From Parus major (Eukaryota > Chordata > Aves > Passeriformes > Paridae): a DNA stretch of 64,000 nucleotides. Below, piece by piece: positions 40,610-53,600 of this stretch. The stretch's first letter is position 1. Every line of letters begins with the position of its first letter. The notes under the pieces are model-generated. The model saw only the letters and a list, made by a program, of their open reading frames with translations, searched no databases and had not been told where the DNA came from. A program made the position numbers and the translations under genes. The stretch is from assembly GCF_001522545.3 (NCBI RefSeq), contig NC_031771.1:25112847-25176846 (forward strand). The letters run 5' to 3'.

Positions 40610-40928
40610 GGCTGCACCGGGACCTGTCACCCTCTGCCCGGGGGCGGTGCCCGCTCCGGAACGCGCGGCGTCCGGCGAGAAGCCCAGCCCCCGACGTGCC
40701 GTGGGGCCAATGGGCGGCGAGGGCGCGGCGCTTCCCGCGCTAGGCGAGAGGGCGGGGCTGCCGCCGCGGGGCCTGCGAGCGCGCCACGTATGAGGGTGCC
40801 GGGGCCGGCCCGGGAGGGGCGGGGCGTGGCCACCCCCTTGCCGGAAGCGGCTTCCGCTTCCGTGCGGCACTTCCGGCTCCCGGCGCGCGCCTCTCCGGTG
40901 CCGCGCGGCTGGCGGGACAGGCGGCGCC
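40610..40928. promoter_or_regulatory. Divergent SARAF/LEPROTL1 promoter in a CpG island
   Basis: Only 319 bases separate the two start codons, which face away from each other. The stretch and its flanks (about 40370-41140) are GC-rich and dense in CpG. It contains an Sp1-type GC box (GGGGCGGGGC, 40816-40825) and a cluster of ETS-type sites: CCGGAAG at 40841-40847, CTTCCG at 40851-40856 and 40857-40862, and ACTTCCGG at 40869-40876. No TATA box is visible. This is the architecture of a TATA-less housekeeping bidirectional promoter. Confidence 0.75.
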
Positions 40929-43887
40929 ATGGCGGGAATCAAAGGTGCGCGCGGGGCGGCGCGGGGCGGGGCGATCGGTAACGGCGGGCGCGCGCGGCCC
41001 GCGCGGGGAGGGGCCGGGCGGGCTCTCGGGCGGGAGGGGCCCGGAGCCGCCGCGGGAGCCCGAGTGCCCCCGCTCCGCCGGGCGGCCGGGGCCGCGCCGA
41101 GCCCCGCGTTCGTTTGCGGGCGGCGGGCGGCGTTCGGCACGGCGTGGTGCACCCTTGGTATTGGTTCGATCTGTTCTCGTTGTAGCGCTGATCAGCCTGT
41201 CCTTTGGGGGAGCGGTCGGACTGATGTTCTTGATGCTCGGATGTGCCCTGCCCCAGTACAAGTATCGTGCTCTCTTTCTATTCTTGTTTCTTTCTTGTGT
41301 GTCTGTGACTGCAGAGGAGTCCGGCTTCCATAGCGGTGCATTGATAAGTCCTCTCTGTGTAGGAGGGGCCTCAGGTTTTTGGGTGGGGTTATTGGGGTTT
41401 GTTTTTTGGGGTTTTGTTGTTGGTTGGGATTTCTGTTTTTTGCTTCAAAAGATTGGGGTGGGAGAAAAAAAAAAAAAAGAAAAAAGAACATCCAGGATTT
41501 AATTAATCCTTAAAAGTAATGGCAGCAAAAGTTAAACTACCAGGCCTGGCTGCAAACTGTGCAAGGATGAATTGCCCTGTCTGGACTGGTGTCCCGCTGT
41601 GGCTGACCATCAGACAGCAGCATCTCCCGAGGAGGGCACCCGGTGCGTGTTATCCAGGGCAGCGTTTGCATTTCCTGTGGCTGCCTAGGGGTAGCTGGGC
41701 TGCCGATGAATATCAGGAGGATCTTTGGCTGTGTCCAACACTTGTAATCTAGCATCTCGAACAATCGCAGCTGTACAGAAAGCTGTACTTTCCTGACATC
41801 GATTCCTATCTCCTGGATTTCAGGAGATACAAAGTGGCAGACCAAGTGTTCAGATAGTAAGGCCTATGACTCTTAGATAGTAAGGCTTTGTCTTTGCAAG
41901 TGAATGCTGACTTTACAGAAAATGTTTTAAATTTACTTATTCACTGTTGAATAAATACCAAATATCCTGTTGACAGACCTGTTGTTGGTTGTGAATTCCA
42001 GTTTCTATGTATATGACTAGAATTCCTAGGCCAGCTTTCTTTTGTTATAAAACCAGTGCTAGTGACACAAACTCTTGGGAAGGAGACCCTTATGCAGTTA
42101 CCCTTCAAACAATGCAGTAAAGCATGAAAACAATGTGCACCTGCATTTGTGTGCCTGAGAAATCTAGTCTGGGGCGCTGCAAGGGTATCTGTTAAGTACA
42201 GCTGTCAGGATAAGCTTGGACTTAAGCTCACCTTGTGAGGTGGCATTAGATTTAGGCTTGCTTAGTGAAATCTTGCTTTATGAATATCCTTTTAGCGAGC
42301 CCTGCTGCTGTTGAGGTCAGCTGAAGCCACTCACACACGTGGTCTGTTGGATTAATGTCAGCTCATTCCAGGGCAAAGGATTTGCCTTCCCCGGGCTTGT
42401 CTGTCTTTCCTAAAAGGGGATGCTGGATGGGGAAAATGCCTTGCATTGATTTTAGGAGGAGCAGGAAGTAAATCCAGTTAACTAAAACTTTTCTTCTCCT
42501 TTCTTTTTCAGCCAGTACTGGCCACTGTTTGTTCTGTTTTTTTACATCCTTTCTCCTATCCCATACTGCATAGCAAGAAGATTGGTAGATGACACGGATG
42601 CTACAAGTAACGCCTGCAAGGAGCTGGCAATATTCCTTACAACAGGCATTGTGGTCTCAGCATTTGGGCTGCCTATAGTGTTTGCAAGAGCAGAACTGGT
42701 TAGTAATGTTTCAACTTGTGATTGCCTTTTCTTTTCTAGAAAACTTTCTTCTTTGTGTTTGTTTGTTTGTTTATTGGAGGTAAAGCTTTCATGCGCTAAA
42801 TAACTCTTCAAATTTCGTACTTTTGGAACCAGAATAAGAATTTTTTAATTTATTTTTTTTTTCCAAGAAAAATCAATCCAGAAATGGGAGCATGGCAGAA
42901 CATTGTGATTGCCAATTGCTTCACGTGGTCATGGAATAAAGCCTGACAATGCAATGCAGAGAAAATGAGACTGAAAATACTGTGAAAACTTAATAGGGAA
43001 GTGACCAAATATTGAAGTGTAAAGAATACTTCAAAGACAATCTGTGGACTAGTTGGGCTAAAGCAGCATGAATAAACAAACAAAAAAAAGCATTTTTGTT
43101 TTCCGTGGAAATGATATTGTGATACTGGTGTCATTTTCTTAAACTTCCATGTTCTCATTACATATTTCCCAGTATACAGCTTTTCACCAAAATACTCCAA
43201 AAGTTCACTTTCTTTGTGTGAATGTCAGAAAGCACTACCAAGTCAAAAAACATAGAGTGCTCTTTCATAAATCACTTTAGGCAAGAACAGCTCAGATGGG
43301 CAGTTTGAACGTCTCACGCCCTCTGAGTAATCCACTTACTCTCCTATGAAAACATCCACTTCCTTTTTTGTTACTGGGATATCTGCAGGCGTTTTGAAGA
43401 CCTTAAATACCTGTTTTAAAAAGTCTTACAGCATAGCTGGGCTGCAGATGTGTTTTATGCTGTTGTCTAGCCTTACTTTACATACCAAACCAGTTGTACC
43501 TGCTAGTCAGTGCTTTGAGTACAGCTAGAAGAAACTTGCAGTGCTGCTTGACTGGCTGTGAATTTGTCAAGTAATTTTGGGTAAGCCCAGCCTGCTTGTA
43601 GTAGCCACAAATAACGAGATACTGCCTCTTGCATCGTGGACACGTTACTGAACTTTGTATGTAATGGGACTTTGTAAATGAACTTTGTAGAATGGGACAA
43701 AAAGATGTTACCTTTTGTTTTGTTAGAGTTCAGCTTCAAACATGTCTAACTGAATTTCCCCTGTTCACAGATTTACTGGGGCGCATGTGCACTCGTCCTT
43801 ACCGGCAATACAGTCATCTTTGCCACAATCCTAGGATTTTTCTTGGTCTTTGGCAGCAATGATGACTTCAGCTGGCAGCAGTGGTGA
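40929..43887 (+). CDS. LEPROTL1: LEPROTL1 (leptin receptor overlapping transcript-like 1), four coding exons
   Basis: Coding exons: 40929-40944, 41186-41261, 42512-42698 and 43771-43887, joined by GT-AG introns to 396 bases, 131 aa, the usual length. It belongs to the Vps55/LEPROT family of small four-pass membrane proteins of the Golgi and endosomes. In mammals it lowers surface levels of the growth hormone and leptin receptors. The start [20 protein letters not shown], the central [20 protein letters not shown] and the end [12 protein letters not shown] are essentially those of the mammalian protein. Hydrophobic segments lie at about 7-27, 32-52, 69-89 and 100-120. The first coding exon encodes only five full codons. 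The start sits in a GCGCCATGGCGGG context. It shares its promoter region with SARAF. Identification is secure. Confidence 0.97.
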
Positions 43888-46245
43888 AAGGAAGATAAGA
43901 ACTATCCACAGGCATCTTGTCATGCAGTGGCCATCCATACAAATGAGAGAATGGGCAATAAAGAGAAGTAGCGTAGCAAGCCTCTTGAGTATTCTAGATG
44001 CTCCTTTTGACGTTGTTCGTTCTGAGTGTACTACTGTTGCTGACAGGGTTTCTACGTTTTTATGAAGTGGAGAGATGAGTGGTTTCATTTTTACCTATGG
44101 TATGTTTTTAGGTGCTCTCTTGGTTTAAAAATTGTCATCTTTCTGTCCAGTATTTTATGTGAAGCTTTAAACCAGGAACAACATTTAAACATAGTTTCAA
44201 AGATTAAAAGTTGGGGAGTTTTGGTGGGATTTTTCTTTGTTGGTGGGGTTGTTTTTGTTTTTTAAGTTAAGCATTAATACTATGTTTCAATTTTTTTTTT
44301 AATACCAGGATTAAATTATACACAAGCTAAATGGATGTATGAGATTGTCCACCACCATTGCCAATTGCCAGATCAATAGATTGTAACTATATTTTAGCAG
44401 AGGCAAGGTGGGTTGGAGAGTACTGGTTGCAGATTTTATTCTGCCCATACCTCAGACTGGGTGATGAATGTTGATAGCCTTCATTTCAGAAGAAGGCTGA
44501 GGAGCAGGTAGAGTTATTTGGGAGAAAAAGTCCTAAATTTTAACATCACTGGGTCTGTTACTTGCTTTGTTACTGATTCTGTGGATGTGACATTCAAATA
44601 CTCTGTAAATGTATTGATGCTGACATACAAAACTAAAATGTATTGTAGGGAAAGAGAAAATGCTGTTTAAATTCCATTTTTAAAAAAAAAGTATCTTTTG
44701 AACTGTTTCTATTTATAAGTATTGTATGGTTTTGGACTTCTATGTCAACTTTTTACCACAAAGATGGTAAAATGTTAATTTGTGGAACTACTGGTCTGTG
44801 TTAATTTGAAGCATATACAAAGCTATTTCCTCCTCCCCCTTTTTAATTTATTTTATACATAGCATATATATAAAAATATATAATAAAACAGCTTTTAAAA
44901 TGTAGATTAAAACTTTGTGTTAACTTACCTAAGAATGAGTTTCTCCCCCTCTTTTTTTTTCTTTTTTTCCCCTTCAATGCAGCTGAGGCACAACTTTTTT
45001 GGAAGTCACTGGCTGAACTGATTTCACTGTTTTTAAGTTCTTATGCACTATTGGTTAATAAGATTTACTGTTATGTCTGTAATTGTAGCTTGTGTTCTGT
45101 AAGATTGCACATGTAGCTTCAAGTATTTAAGACAAGTTTTCTGCATACCTCTCAATTGTCCGGATTTTTCATTTGAAGAATTCTGCCCTCAGACATTCCA
45201 TCACAACACAGTTGAGTACCACTTGATCAGGTTTGCCTGTACCACGTGCAGTGATGACCTTGACCAAACTTACTTCTAAACTGCATTTTTCAATTCTTTA
45301 GAAATAAGTCTATGAAACTTAACCATGCATAATTGAAAGCTGAAAACTGCTTAGGCTTTGCTCAACCATATGAAAAGGCACAGAACTGCAGGTCTTGGCT
45401 GTAGTATTTGTGCGTGGATGCAAACAAAGTATAAAGTTTGCATATATATATATATATATATACATACATATCTGTTCATAAATGAATATGAATATATACG
45501 AAGTCTGATAGTAATGGTGTGTGTTCCAGGAACTGGTACTGGCAGGTAGAGGCAGCTGGGGTGTAGGTACCTCCACTGGGACCTCCACACTCTGCTTTGT
45601 TCATGTCCTGTGTGTGGAACAGAGGAACAAGCCAGTGCCAAGGCTCCAGTGCAGAAGCCAGTCCAGAGCAGACAATTTCACGCATAAGCAAGTGCTGTCT
45701 GCGATGGTGGTGCTTGGAGCTGCACAAGGGCTGTAGGATCACGCGTTTCTTTCCCTTTTTTGGCAAGATTTCTGTGCCTGTACCGCACAGAATGGAGGCT
45801 TCAGAAAATCTTCCAAACCAGTGGCTAAAGTTGCAGTCTTCTGCAGTCCTTACAAAGGAGGAATGCCTAGGAGTTGTACAAATATGAGTCTGTTACCTGT
45901 TACTTCTTCATGTTCAGGAACGGTTTTCTCCTGAATTCCTGAAGCCACGTGATGCTACTCTTTGGATCACTGGTCGTGGAGCTGACTGTGTATGCATTGG
46001 TGGTGCATTTTTGGTTAACTGCATTTCAGCACTCCCTCCTTGCTTGCACACCAAGTACATGCAGTATTGCTCTGATTTATGAGTGGGACACTGGAGAGGT
46101 ATGATCCTTCCATATAATATGCACTGAAATTGTGTTACCATCCTTCTAGAGGGAAAAACTTCGAGTGTTACAAATTTTAAATAGCAATCTTGAGTTCTGT
46201 ATGTTTAATCAAAAATACTCTAATAAAAAGAGTATTTTGTTTAAA
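43888..46245 (+). other. LEPROTL1: LEPROTL1 3' untranslated region (inferred extent)
   Basis: AT-rich non-coding sequence follows the stop. AATAAA signals at 43957-43962, 44882-44887 and 46222-46227 would give 3' UTRs of about 0.1, 1.0 and 2.3 kb. I cannot tell which is used. A TA microsatellite lies inside the longest form. There is no MBOAT4-like coding sequence on the minus strand here, although MBOAT4 is a neighbour of LEPROTL1 in human. Confidence 0.5.
45442..45470. repeat. (TA)n/(CATA)n microsatellite
   Basis: About ten TA dinucleotides passing into CATA units, in the distal LEPROTL1 3' region. Confidence 0.9.
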
Positions 46246-46782
46246 GTATGAATTGTTATTTTTCCTTTCTTTAATGTGGTTGTTACTTCTATGGAAGAGA
46301 TGACACCAGATTGCTCGTTAGTCCTTCATTTGTGTTTTTTACCTGGGACTGCTTTATAAAGAGAGGCTCCAGTGTCCAAGCTGCACTGAGCTGACTTGGT
46401 TGGTCGTATCTCACATTGCAGTTTTTGATTCAGTTTCTGTTTGAAAGCCAAATCCTGATATGTTGGTGTTTTACAAAGTGATAGCCACCTTAACCCTCTG
46501 ATGTGTTTATAACATTACAATTTTTATTTAAAAAAAACACACAGCCTGTGATATTTGTAATCATGACATTTCTGAAATTTGAAAACTGATGACTGATGCC
46601 AGTCTTTTAGCAGAAGAAAGTAGTGGGAGTTGGTGGAAAATCCTTTTAAGGTAATCAATCACGCTTTCCTCTCCACACACACACCCACTTTGGTCAAAAC
46701 GTTGGAAGAGGAGTGGAGTTACGTGGCAATAACTAAGGTGCTACATCTGCAGAGCTTTTTCATGAAAGCAAATCAAATCAGT

Positions 46783-47480
46783 AGAATCATTGACTATGCT
46801 GAGTTGGAGGAGACCCACCACAATGACAGTCCAGCTCCAGTCCCTGTGCAGGACCATCCCCAGAATCACACCCTCTGCCTGAGAGCATTGTCCAAAAGCT
46901 TCTTGAACTCTGTCAGGCTGGTGCTGTGACCCCTTCCCTGGGGAGCCTGTTCCAGTGCCCGACCACCCTCTGGGTGTAGAACCTTTTCCTGATACATAGC
47001 CTAGACCTTCCCTAACTTCCCTCCATCCTGTTTCCTTGAGTCCTGTCACTTGTCACCAGAGTGAAGAGGTCGGTACTTGCCCCTCCTCTCCTCATGAGGA
47101 TGTTGAAGACCTCAGTGAGGTCTCCCTCTCTCCTCCAGGCTGGACAAACCAAGTGGCCTCCAAGGCTCTTCATACGGCTTGCTCTCAAGGCCTTTCACCG
47201 TTCTTTGGACGCTAACAGCTCTATGTCGTTTCTATCTTGTGGCACTCAGAACTGCCCCCAGCACTGGAGGAGAGGCTGCCCCAGTGCAGAGCAGAGCGGG
47301 ACAATCCCCTCCCTTCCCTGGCTGATGCCCCCAGGACAGGGTTGGCCCTCCTGGCTGCCGGGGCACAATGACTCACATTCAATTGCCATCGGCCAGGACC
47401 CCCAAGTGCCTTTCTGTAGCGCTGCTCTCCAGCCTCTCGTTCCCCAGTGCATAGAGAGCACCAGGGCTGCCCAGGTGCAG
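46783..47480 (-). mobile_element. CR1 LINE fragment (about 0.7 kb), antisense to SRP72
   Basis: Read on the plus strand it begins AGAATCATTGACTATGC, the reverse of the CR1 tail. It continues with the 3' region in reverse (CCCTGGGGAGCCTGTTCCAG, GGTGTAGAACCTTTTCCTGA) and then the end of the reverse transcriptase-side open frame (TCAAGGCCTTTCACCG and CACTGGAGGAGAGGCTGCCC). Frames are broken, so it is inactive. Its upstream edge comes within about 100-200 bases of the SRP72 promoter. Confidence 0.85.
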
Positions 47481-47559
47481 AAGCCGCAGTGGTCCCGGTT
47501 ACCCCTGGCCCGCAGCGCTGCCCTCAGGAGCACGAAGCCATAGGCACCGAGACAAAGGC

Positions 47560-47676
47560 AGAGCCCCGACCCGACCCGGCCCGGCGCTCGGCGGGGCTGC
47601 CGGAAGGGCACGAGCTCGGCACTTCCGCTTCCGGCGCGGCGCCGCCCCCGCGACGTGTGTCTGGTGCCGGTGCAAG
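47560..47676 (+). promoter_or_regulatory. SRP72: SRP72 core promoter and 5' leader
   Basis: This GC-rich stretch is without a TATA box. It has ETS-type sites at 47600-47606 (CCGGAAG), 47621-47627 (ACTTCCG) and 47628-47634 (CTTCCGG). A YY1-type AAGATGGCGGC motif spans the start codon (47674-47684). This is typical of housekeeping and translation-related genes. The GC-rich island continues into intron 1 to about 47960. Confidence 0.7.
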
Positions 47677-50600
47677 ATGGCGGCGGCCGCGGGGGCGGCG
47701 GCGGCGGCGGGGCTGTGGAGCGAGGTGAACCGCTGCGGCCAGAACGGCGACTTCGCTCGCGCGCTCAAGTCCGTCAATAAGAGTGAGTGCGGCGGCAGTG
47801 CCCCCGCCCCGCGGGTCTGTGCTCTCCGCCCGGGCGCGTTGGCCTTGCGGTGTGGCGGGGAGCGGCTGGTGTCCGTCCGTAGGTTTCGTGCCGGGAGCAG
47901 GGCTGGGGACAAAGGCTCCGGGGATGTCACTGTGTTGGGGTAGAGGGAAGAGGGACAGCCGGGGCCCAGGCTCCGCTGCTGTACCACGACCGTCGGGCGC
48001 TTGTGTTGAATCACAGATCCCTTGCTGTGGGTCAAGCCTTCGGAGCTGCCTGTGGGTTTTCCTTCCGTTTTGATCATGGCAGGAAGGAGGGGTTTTCCCC
48101 CGGGAACTGGACGAGTGGTGTTGTGCATATGGACTTACTGGCTTGGGAGAAGTAACTTGCTCGAAACGGAGAGCTCACGTTGCGATGTGTTGTTTTGGCA
48201 TCCAAAACGGGATTGCCGCATAAGGCACGTTGTGGTTAAAAGTTTTGTCTTTGCTGCTGGTAGGCAGTAGGGATTCATCTCCTATCCTGAAAAAGCAGGT
48301 ATCCATAAAAAAAATAAAATAGCAAAACCCATGCCTCTCTTGAAGTTCTCCCTCACTGTCATTCACTGGCAGAAAGTTTTTGCGTGTAAAGTGACTCCTG
48401 ATAAGAGCCACACTGTTCTTCTCTCCCAGCTGTTTTCCTTCCTGAGTATGCTTTACGTGGCACTGGGGCCTTGGCACAGTGTTCTGTGCCTGGAAGTGAA
48501 ATGCCAAGGAAAGGTTTGCCCATGTGTCTACCTGCCAGCCCCTTAAGTGCAGCTCTCTTCCAGACATGTTAGCACAGTGCACGCTTGTGGTAAGATCAGG
48601 ATTTATGCTGCATTATTTTATGATGCTGGGGTTTGCTTCATGATCTGAGCCAAAGCAAGCCATGCCAGGATGCTTTAAGTTGATGTGACCAGTCTCTCGG
48701 ATGGGTTTTTGCAGCTCTAATAATAAGAGTCTCTTACAAAGCCTGAGTGTGTTTGAGTTGGGTTGTTGTGTTGAAACTGGTTTCTCCTCCAGTACTGCAG
48801 ATCAACAAAGATGACGTGACTGCACTTCAGTGTAAAGTAGTGTGTCTTATCCAGAATGGGAACTTTAAGGAAGCCCTTGGTATAATCAATACCCACACTA
48901 AAGTGTTAACCAGGTGAGTTGTGTCTTGCTGTGCTCTACAAAATATGAAACTCCTGAGTCCTTGAGAAACTGCTGCAGCTTCAGTGGAAGGGACTAATAA
49001 GGCAGCAAAATAAAGAGCAGGATATGCTCAGAGACATTGGGGCTGGTCTTCTCAGTGACACACCTATTTGTGGGAGGGGGTGAGACAGGATCTGGTTGAG
49101 TTTGAGGCAGTCTAACATCTTGCTGTTACTGTTGAAGGGATTGTCCCTAACTGAGTTTTCAGCCACCTTAAGATGCTGATTGTCCTTGTAGATGTGGCTG
49201 GGCAGCATGGCTGGTGCAAGGGAAGAGGACAGATCTCTCCGGGAGGGAAGTGAGAAGGGAGAAGCCTTTGTTGGTGGCTGCGAGCTGTTGGCTTTGTTTG
49301 GCTGTCTCACCACACAGCTCTTTGGGGTCCTTTGCTTTGCCAGCCTGAAGGAACTACCTCAGCTTTTGGGGTGGTGCAAGCCCTTTGTACATCCTCTCAA
49401 AACCAGGACCTTGGAGACAAATTGAGAACAAGTCAAGCTTTCCTTTTGTGTTCCTAAGATTCTAATTTTGTTCCTTATAAGGATGCTCTTTGTGCAATGA
49501 CAAAGATGAAAAGTGCTACCCAAGAACTCTCTGGCAGCGAAATGTTTGTATTTCAGATACTGTTCTTACTAAGGAACTTCCCAAAAAGGTGTGTTGAAAT
49601 TATCAGTGTGATGAAACATACCTTTGTTTTTGTTCACATTTGAATAACATGTACTTACCCTGTTCACCAATTCCTTCTTTCCTGGGACAAAAGGGTTTTA
49701 ATTCAAGTTTTTTAGCTTATTATTTTATTATATGGTAAGGAGGAGGAATTTTTTTTCTTTTTGTAACCACCTGGTTTCAGGGTTCTTCCTAGAACTTCTT
49801 TTGGCTCACTCTACTGCGTGTCTGTGTCCTTCAGAGCAAGTAAAGTGATGGTTCTTGGTCTGTCTTGAAGTTTTCCTATCCTGCACTGAGGCTGTTTTGT
49901 TTTAGTTCTAAATGCCATTAATTTTCAAACTTCCTTAATACTCAGTTGAATTGAGATCATTTTAAGTACTCAAAGTAAAGCTGATAATAAGTGGCCCCAG
50001 GCATGAACTAAAGGAATTGCTGATTAATTTTCCTTTGGCTTAAGTGGTAACTCAGGGGGTAGGTGGAACATAGCATTCAAGGCTCTGCTTCTCTGAGAAT
50101 GCTTCCCTGCTGGTGTGAGCTTGAAGCCAGTTTTAGCAAACCCCTTTGTTGCAGTTCTGCTGCAATGCTATTTCAAAATAGGTTATTGTTACCTTTTTCT
50201 TGGTATCAGCCTGTAAGTGAGGCTGTGAGACTGTGTTTTTTTCTCTCTCCGTGAGCTGATTGTCTTTTTGACAATTATTGCTGAAACAGTATTTCATTTC
50301 AGTGTAATGCCTTCTCCTTAAGAAAACATCACTGAATGAAGTTTGCTGTTGTTTTACCCTTCAAGCATTTGGTTAACATAATTAGTCAGCTGCCTGGAGC
50401 ACAGAGGATTTGGAATACAAATCCTGTATGTATGTGGAAATGCTATTAAAAAGGAGCCTTTTTTCTTGGATGAAGTTTTGATATGCTTTCTCTTTTGAAC
50501 ACCAAGTAGATAGAAGATACTTTCAGTGATCAACAGATACATAATTCAGTAATCTGGGATCATTTGTGTTTGGATTTTTGGTTCTGTAACAGTCTGTGGC

Positions 50601-53600
50601 TAATTAGGGCTGGTTATATGTGAGTGAATGCTGTTGAGGGAAAACTCTGGCACAAGCTGTTAGCCTTTCTCTTGTCCTTGCAGTGATGTTATTGCCTTTG
50701 AGAAGGCCTACTGTGAATACAGGTTGAACCGTATTGAAAGTGCTCTCAAGACCATTCAGAGTGCCAGTCAGCAGACAGACAAACTGAAGGAGCTTTACGG
50801 ACAAGTGGTAATTACAAACTTTCTTGCTGGTGGGAGTTTCATATGGTGGATGCCTTGTCCCTCCTCTAATGCGGGGCAAGTATGGGGACAGAATTTCCTT
50901 CTCTGGCTTGAAGGTAAGGACAGGTATGGTTCCAACTGCTCAAACTTTCGTAGAGCTTCAGTTGCCTGTTTCTGGTGACAGAGTCATCATTGTATTCCCA
51001 CAGAACAAAAGCAATACATTTGTGACTTCTGCTCCCTTCCTGGGTCTGGCCTGGTATTAGCCATCTGGTTGAGGAAGGAAGAGATCTGTTGGGATTTGTT
51101 TGTGGTTCAGCCATCTGTTTACATTAGATACCTGTTCAGGAATGGTTTGTGGGACCTGACATCTCAGGCATTAAAAGCGATGCAGAAAAGAAGTTACGCT
51201 TTTTCCTCTAATTTTTTTACTGGTTGATAAGAACAGTTTTGTGAAGAATTGGCTATCTTCTCTCAGCTGCATGAAAGACCATTCATTTAATTTCTTTCTT
51301 AGAGAGGCGATCTAATTTGGAAGAAGGCTGTTTGAGGACAAAACTGAGTAAACTGCTGCTTTTAAAGAAGCTGTTTTAGGAGTAAGAGCTGTGTCATTTT
51401 TGTGCAGGTATCTGGTGTCATTGCTTGAGTCCTTGCAAGTGTAGTCTATATAGTTTGCCCTTATAGGTAGATGCAAATGTTAGTAATGTTCAGCTTAAAA
51501 CATATGATACTCTGCTGCCCCCAGTCCATGGGGAGGGAGGAAGGGGGCTGTAGTTACCAGCATGCACAGAAAAATACTGTTCTGAGGGCTAATCCCTTTC
51601 CTTTCTCAGTTGTACAGACTGGAGCGTTATGACGATTGTCTGGCTGCGTACAGGGATCTCATCCGCAACTCCCAGGATGAGTATGAGGAGGAGAGAAAAA
51701 CCAACCTCTCTGCTGTTGTGGCAGCACAAAGCACGTGGGAGAAGGTGGTGCCAGTAAGTGAGTATGTGTGTCTATGGGTGTGAGAGCCAAGGAATAAAGG
51801 ATACATATTGTATTGGAATTATAGATACTGAACAGGACAGAAATGTGTTTCTGTCACATAAAGAATTTTGAGTGTGTTGAAGATCACCAAATGGTTTTCC
51901 CTATATGGAGGAATAAATGCTGTTATTATTCATGAATTATACTTTAACTTTGATCTCTAGAAACCTTGTGCTATTAGATGGCACAGCAGAGTGGGAAGTA
52001 GATCTTTCTAAACCTGCATTAGCAGAACACCTGTGGTGACTAGCACTTTTCTCTCTCATTACCCTCTTGCCCATGGTTAAAACTAGTTGCTCTTACCACT
52101 TCCCAGCCATGCTTTGGAATATTTTTGTTAATGAACAGGGAAGAATGTAATGTTCAAATCTGTTTAGAAATCCTTGTCCTTGGAGGTGTACGCAGCATTC
52201 TCAGGTTTCTGTTCAGTGCTGTAGATCTACTTTCTAATTCTCAAGAGCAGCAGCTCTTACTTGCTCTCTTGGACCAGCCTAAGTAGTACCCAGGTTCAGG
52301 CTGGAGTTTCCTTGCTTCCTTGCCAGTTGCCTCTGACTTTGTGCAGTGTGAGGGAAGATTCTTTGTGCTGCAACTTACCTGCCAGGTGTGTGCCCTGTTA
52401 AATTTCCTTCTTTAATTTATTTTTCAAGGATTAGTTTGAATATACAGGAAAACTCTGGTTTATATCTGTTGCCTGTTAAATCGGTACAGATCAGTTAGTG
52501 TTCATGCAATATTTGTTTTAAATTTGTTTTATATTTGTTTATATGTTTATATTCATGTTTTATATTTGTTTTTCATGCTAGGAGGATTTAGGCCTTCGAG
52601 AAGCTACCTACGAGCTGTGTTATAACAGTGCATGTGCATTGATTGGGCAAGGAAAGCTGAATGAAGCAATGAAAAAACTACAGAAAGCAGAAGGTAAAAG
52701 CCTGGTGAAGTGAGAGGGAAGCTTTGTGTGGTAGAAGTAGTTATTTTCTCTCTGTAGACACAAATCAGAGGAAAAGAGGTTTTGAAAATTTAAAAACTGA
52801 CCAGCAGCAGGATTTGTTGCGAAGCTGGTGTTTTCCTCTGCAAGTCTTTTCCAGAGCCATGCAGCATGTACCATCTCCTGGCTCTCTTACAGCCCCCTGA
52901 ATTGTATTAAACAACATTGTGCATTTTTTTGAAGCAGGAAGTAGATGTGACTGTAATCTCATAAGCATGAGATGTTTCATCTGTTCTAATTCCTGATTTT
53001 GTTAGTATCTGTATGCATTTAAATACATGCTGTAAAAATTCAAAATGCTTCATGGTATGAATTAGTACAAGCCAGTAAATGAGCTTCTTAGCAAAGAGGA
53101 TTTTTTTTTTTTTCTGTGGGGTTAAAGGGGGATTTTGTGTGTTTAAAAAAAGCCTGGGGAGAGAACTAGGAAGGACTAGTTTCTGTCTGATCTAATTGCT
53201 CTTGCAGATAAATAGGTCAGTTCTGTCCCAGTTTTGATGAAGAATAACAACTGTCCCATACAACTGATAAGCATGTGTAATTCAAGCCTATATCCTTTGA
53301 TAGTAGTCCCTTGGAGAGCAAACAAGTGATGTTCTATTGAAGGATGAGAAAGTGAAGAAGTGACTAGTATGGGTACTGAAAATTAATGGAATTGCTGCCC
53401 CATAAAGGGTGATGTAAGCTGAATATTGCAGGCTTGCTGCGCTTAACTCACAAGACTGGTGAGCTGTTTCAGCTGAGTGATCCGTGTGGGAAAGATCAGG
53501 AGCTAGGTCTAAGGAAGCTTAGACCTGAGTGTGTATCTGATAGTTCTTCTGCATCGTGTAGTCTGCTCTCTCATGCTTAGTCCCATCCAACATCAGACTG

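Noticed and set aside
40361..41261. Minus-strand and plus-strand Pro/Ala/Arg/Gly-rich frames across the SARAF/LEPROTL1 promoter
   Set aside because: GC-rich CpG-island DNA is open in many frames. The only supported coding parts are the SARAF and LEPROTL1 first exons.
46741..47611. Several 90-160 codon frames upstream of SRP72
   Set aside because: They fall in the CR1 fragment and its GC-rich flank, and none carries an intact reverse transcriptase or other domain.
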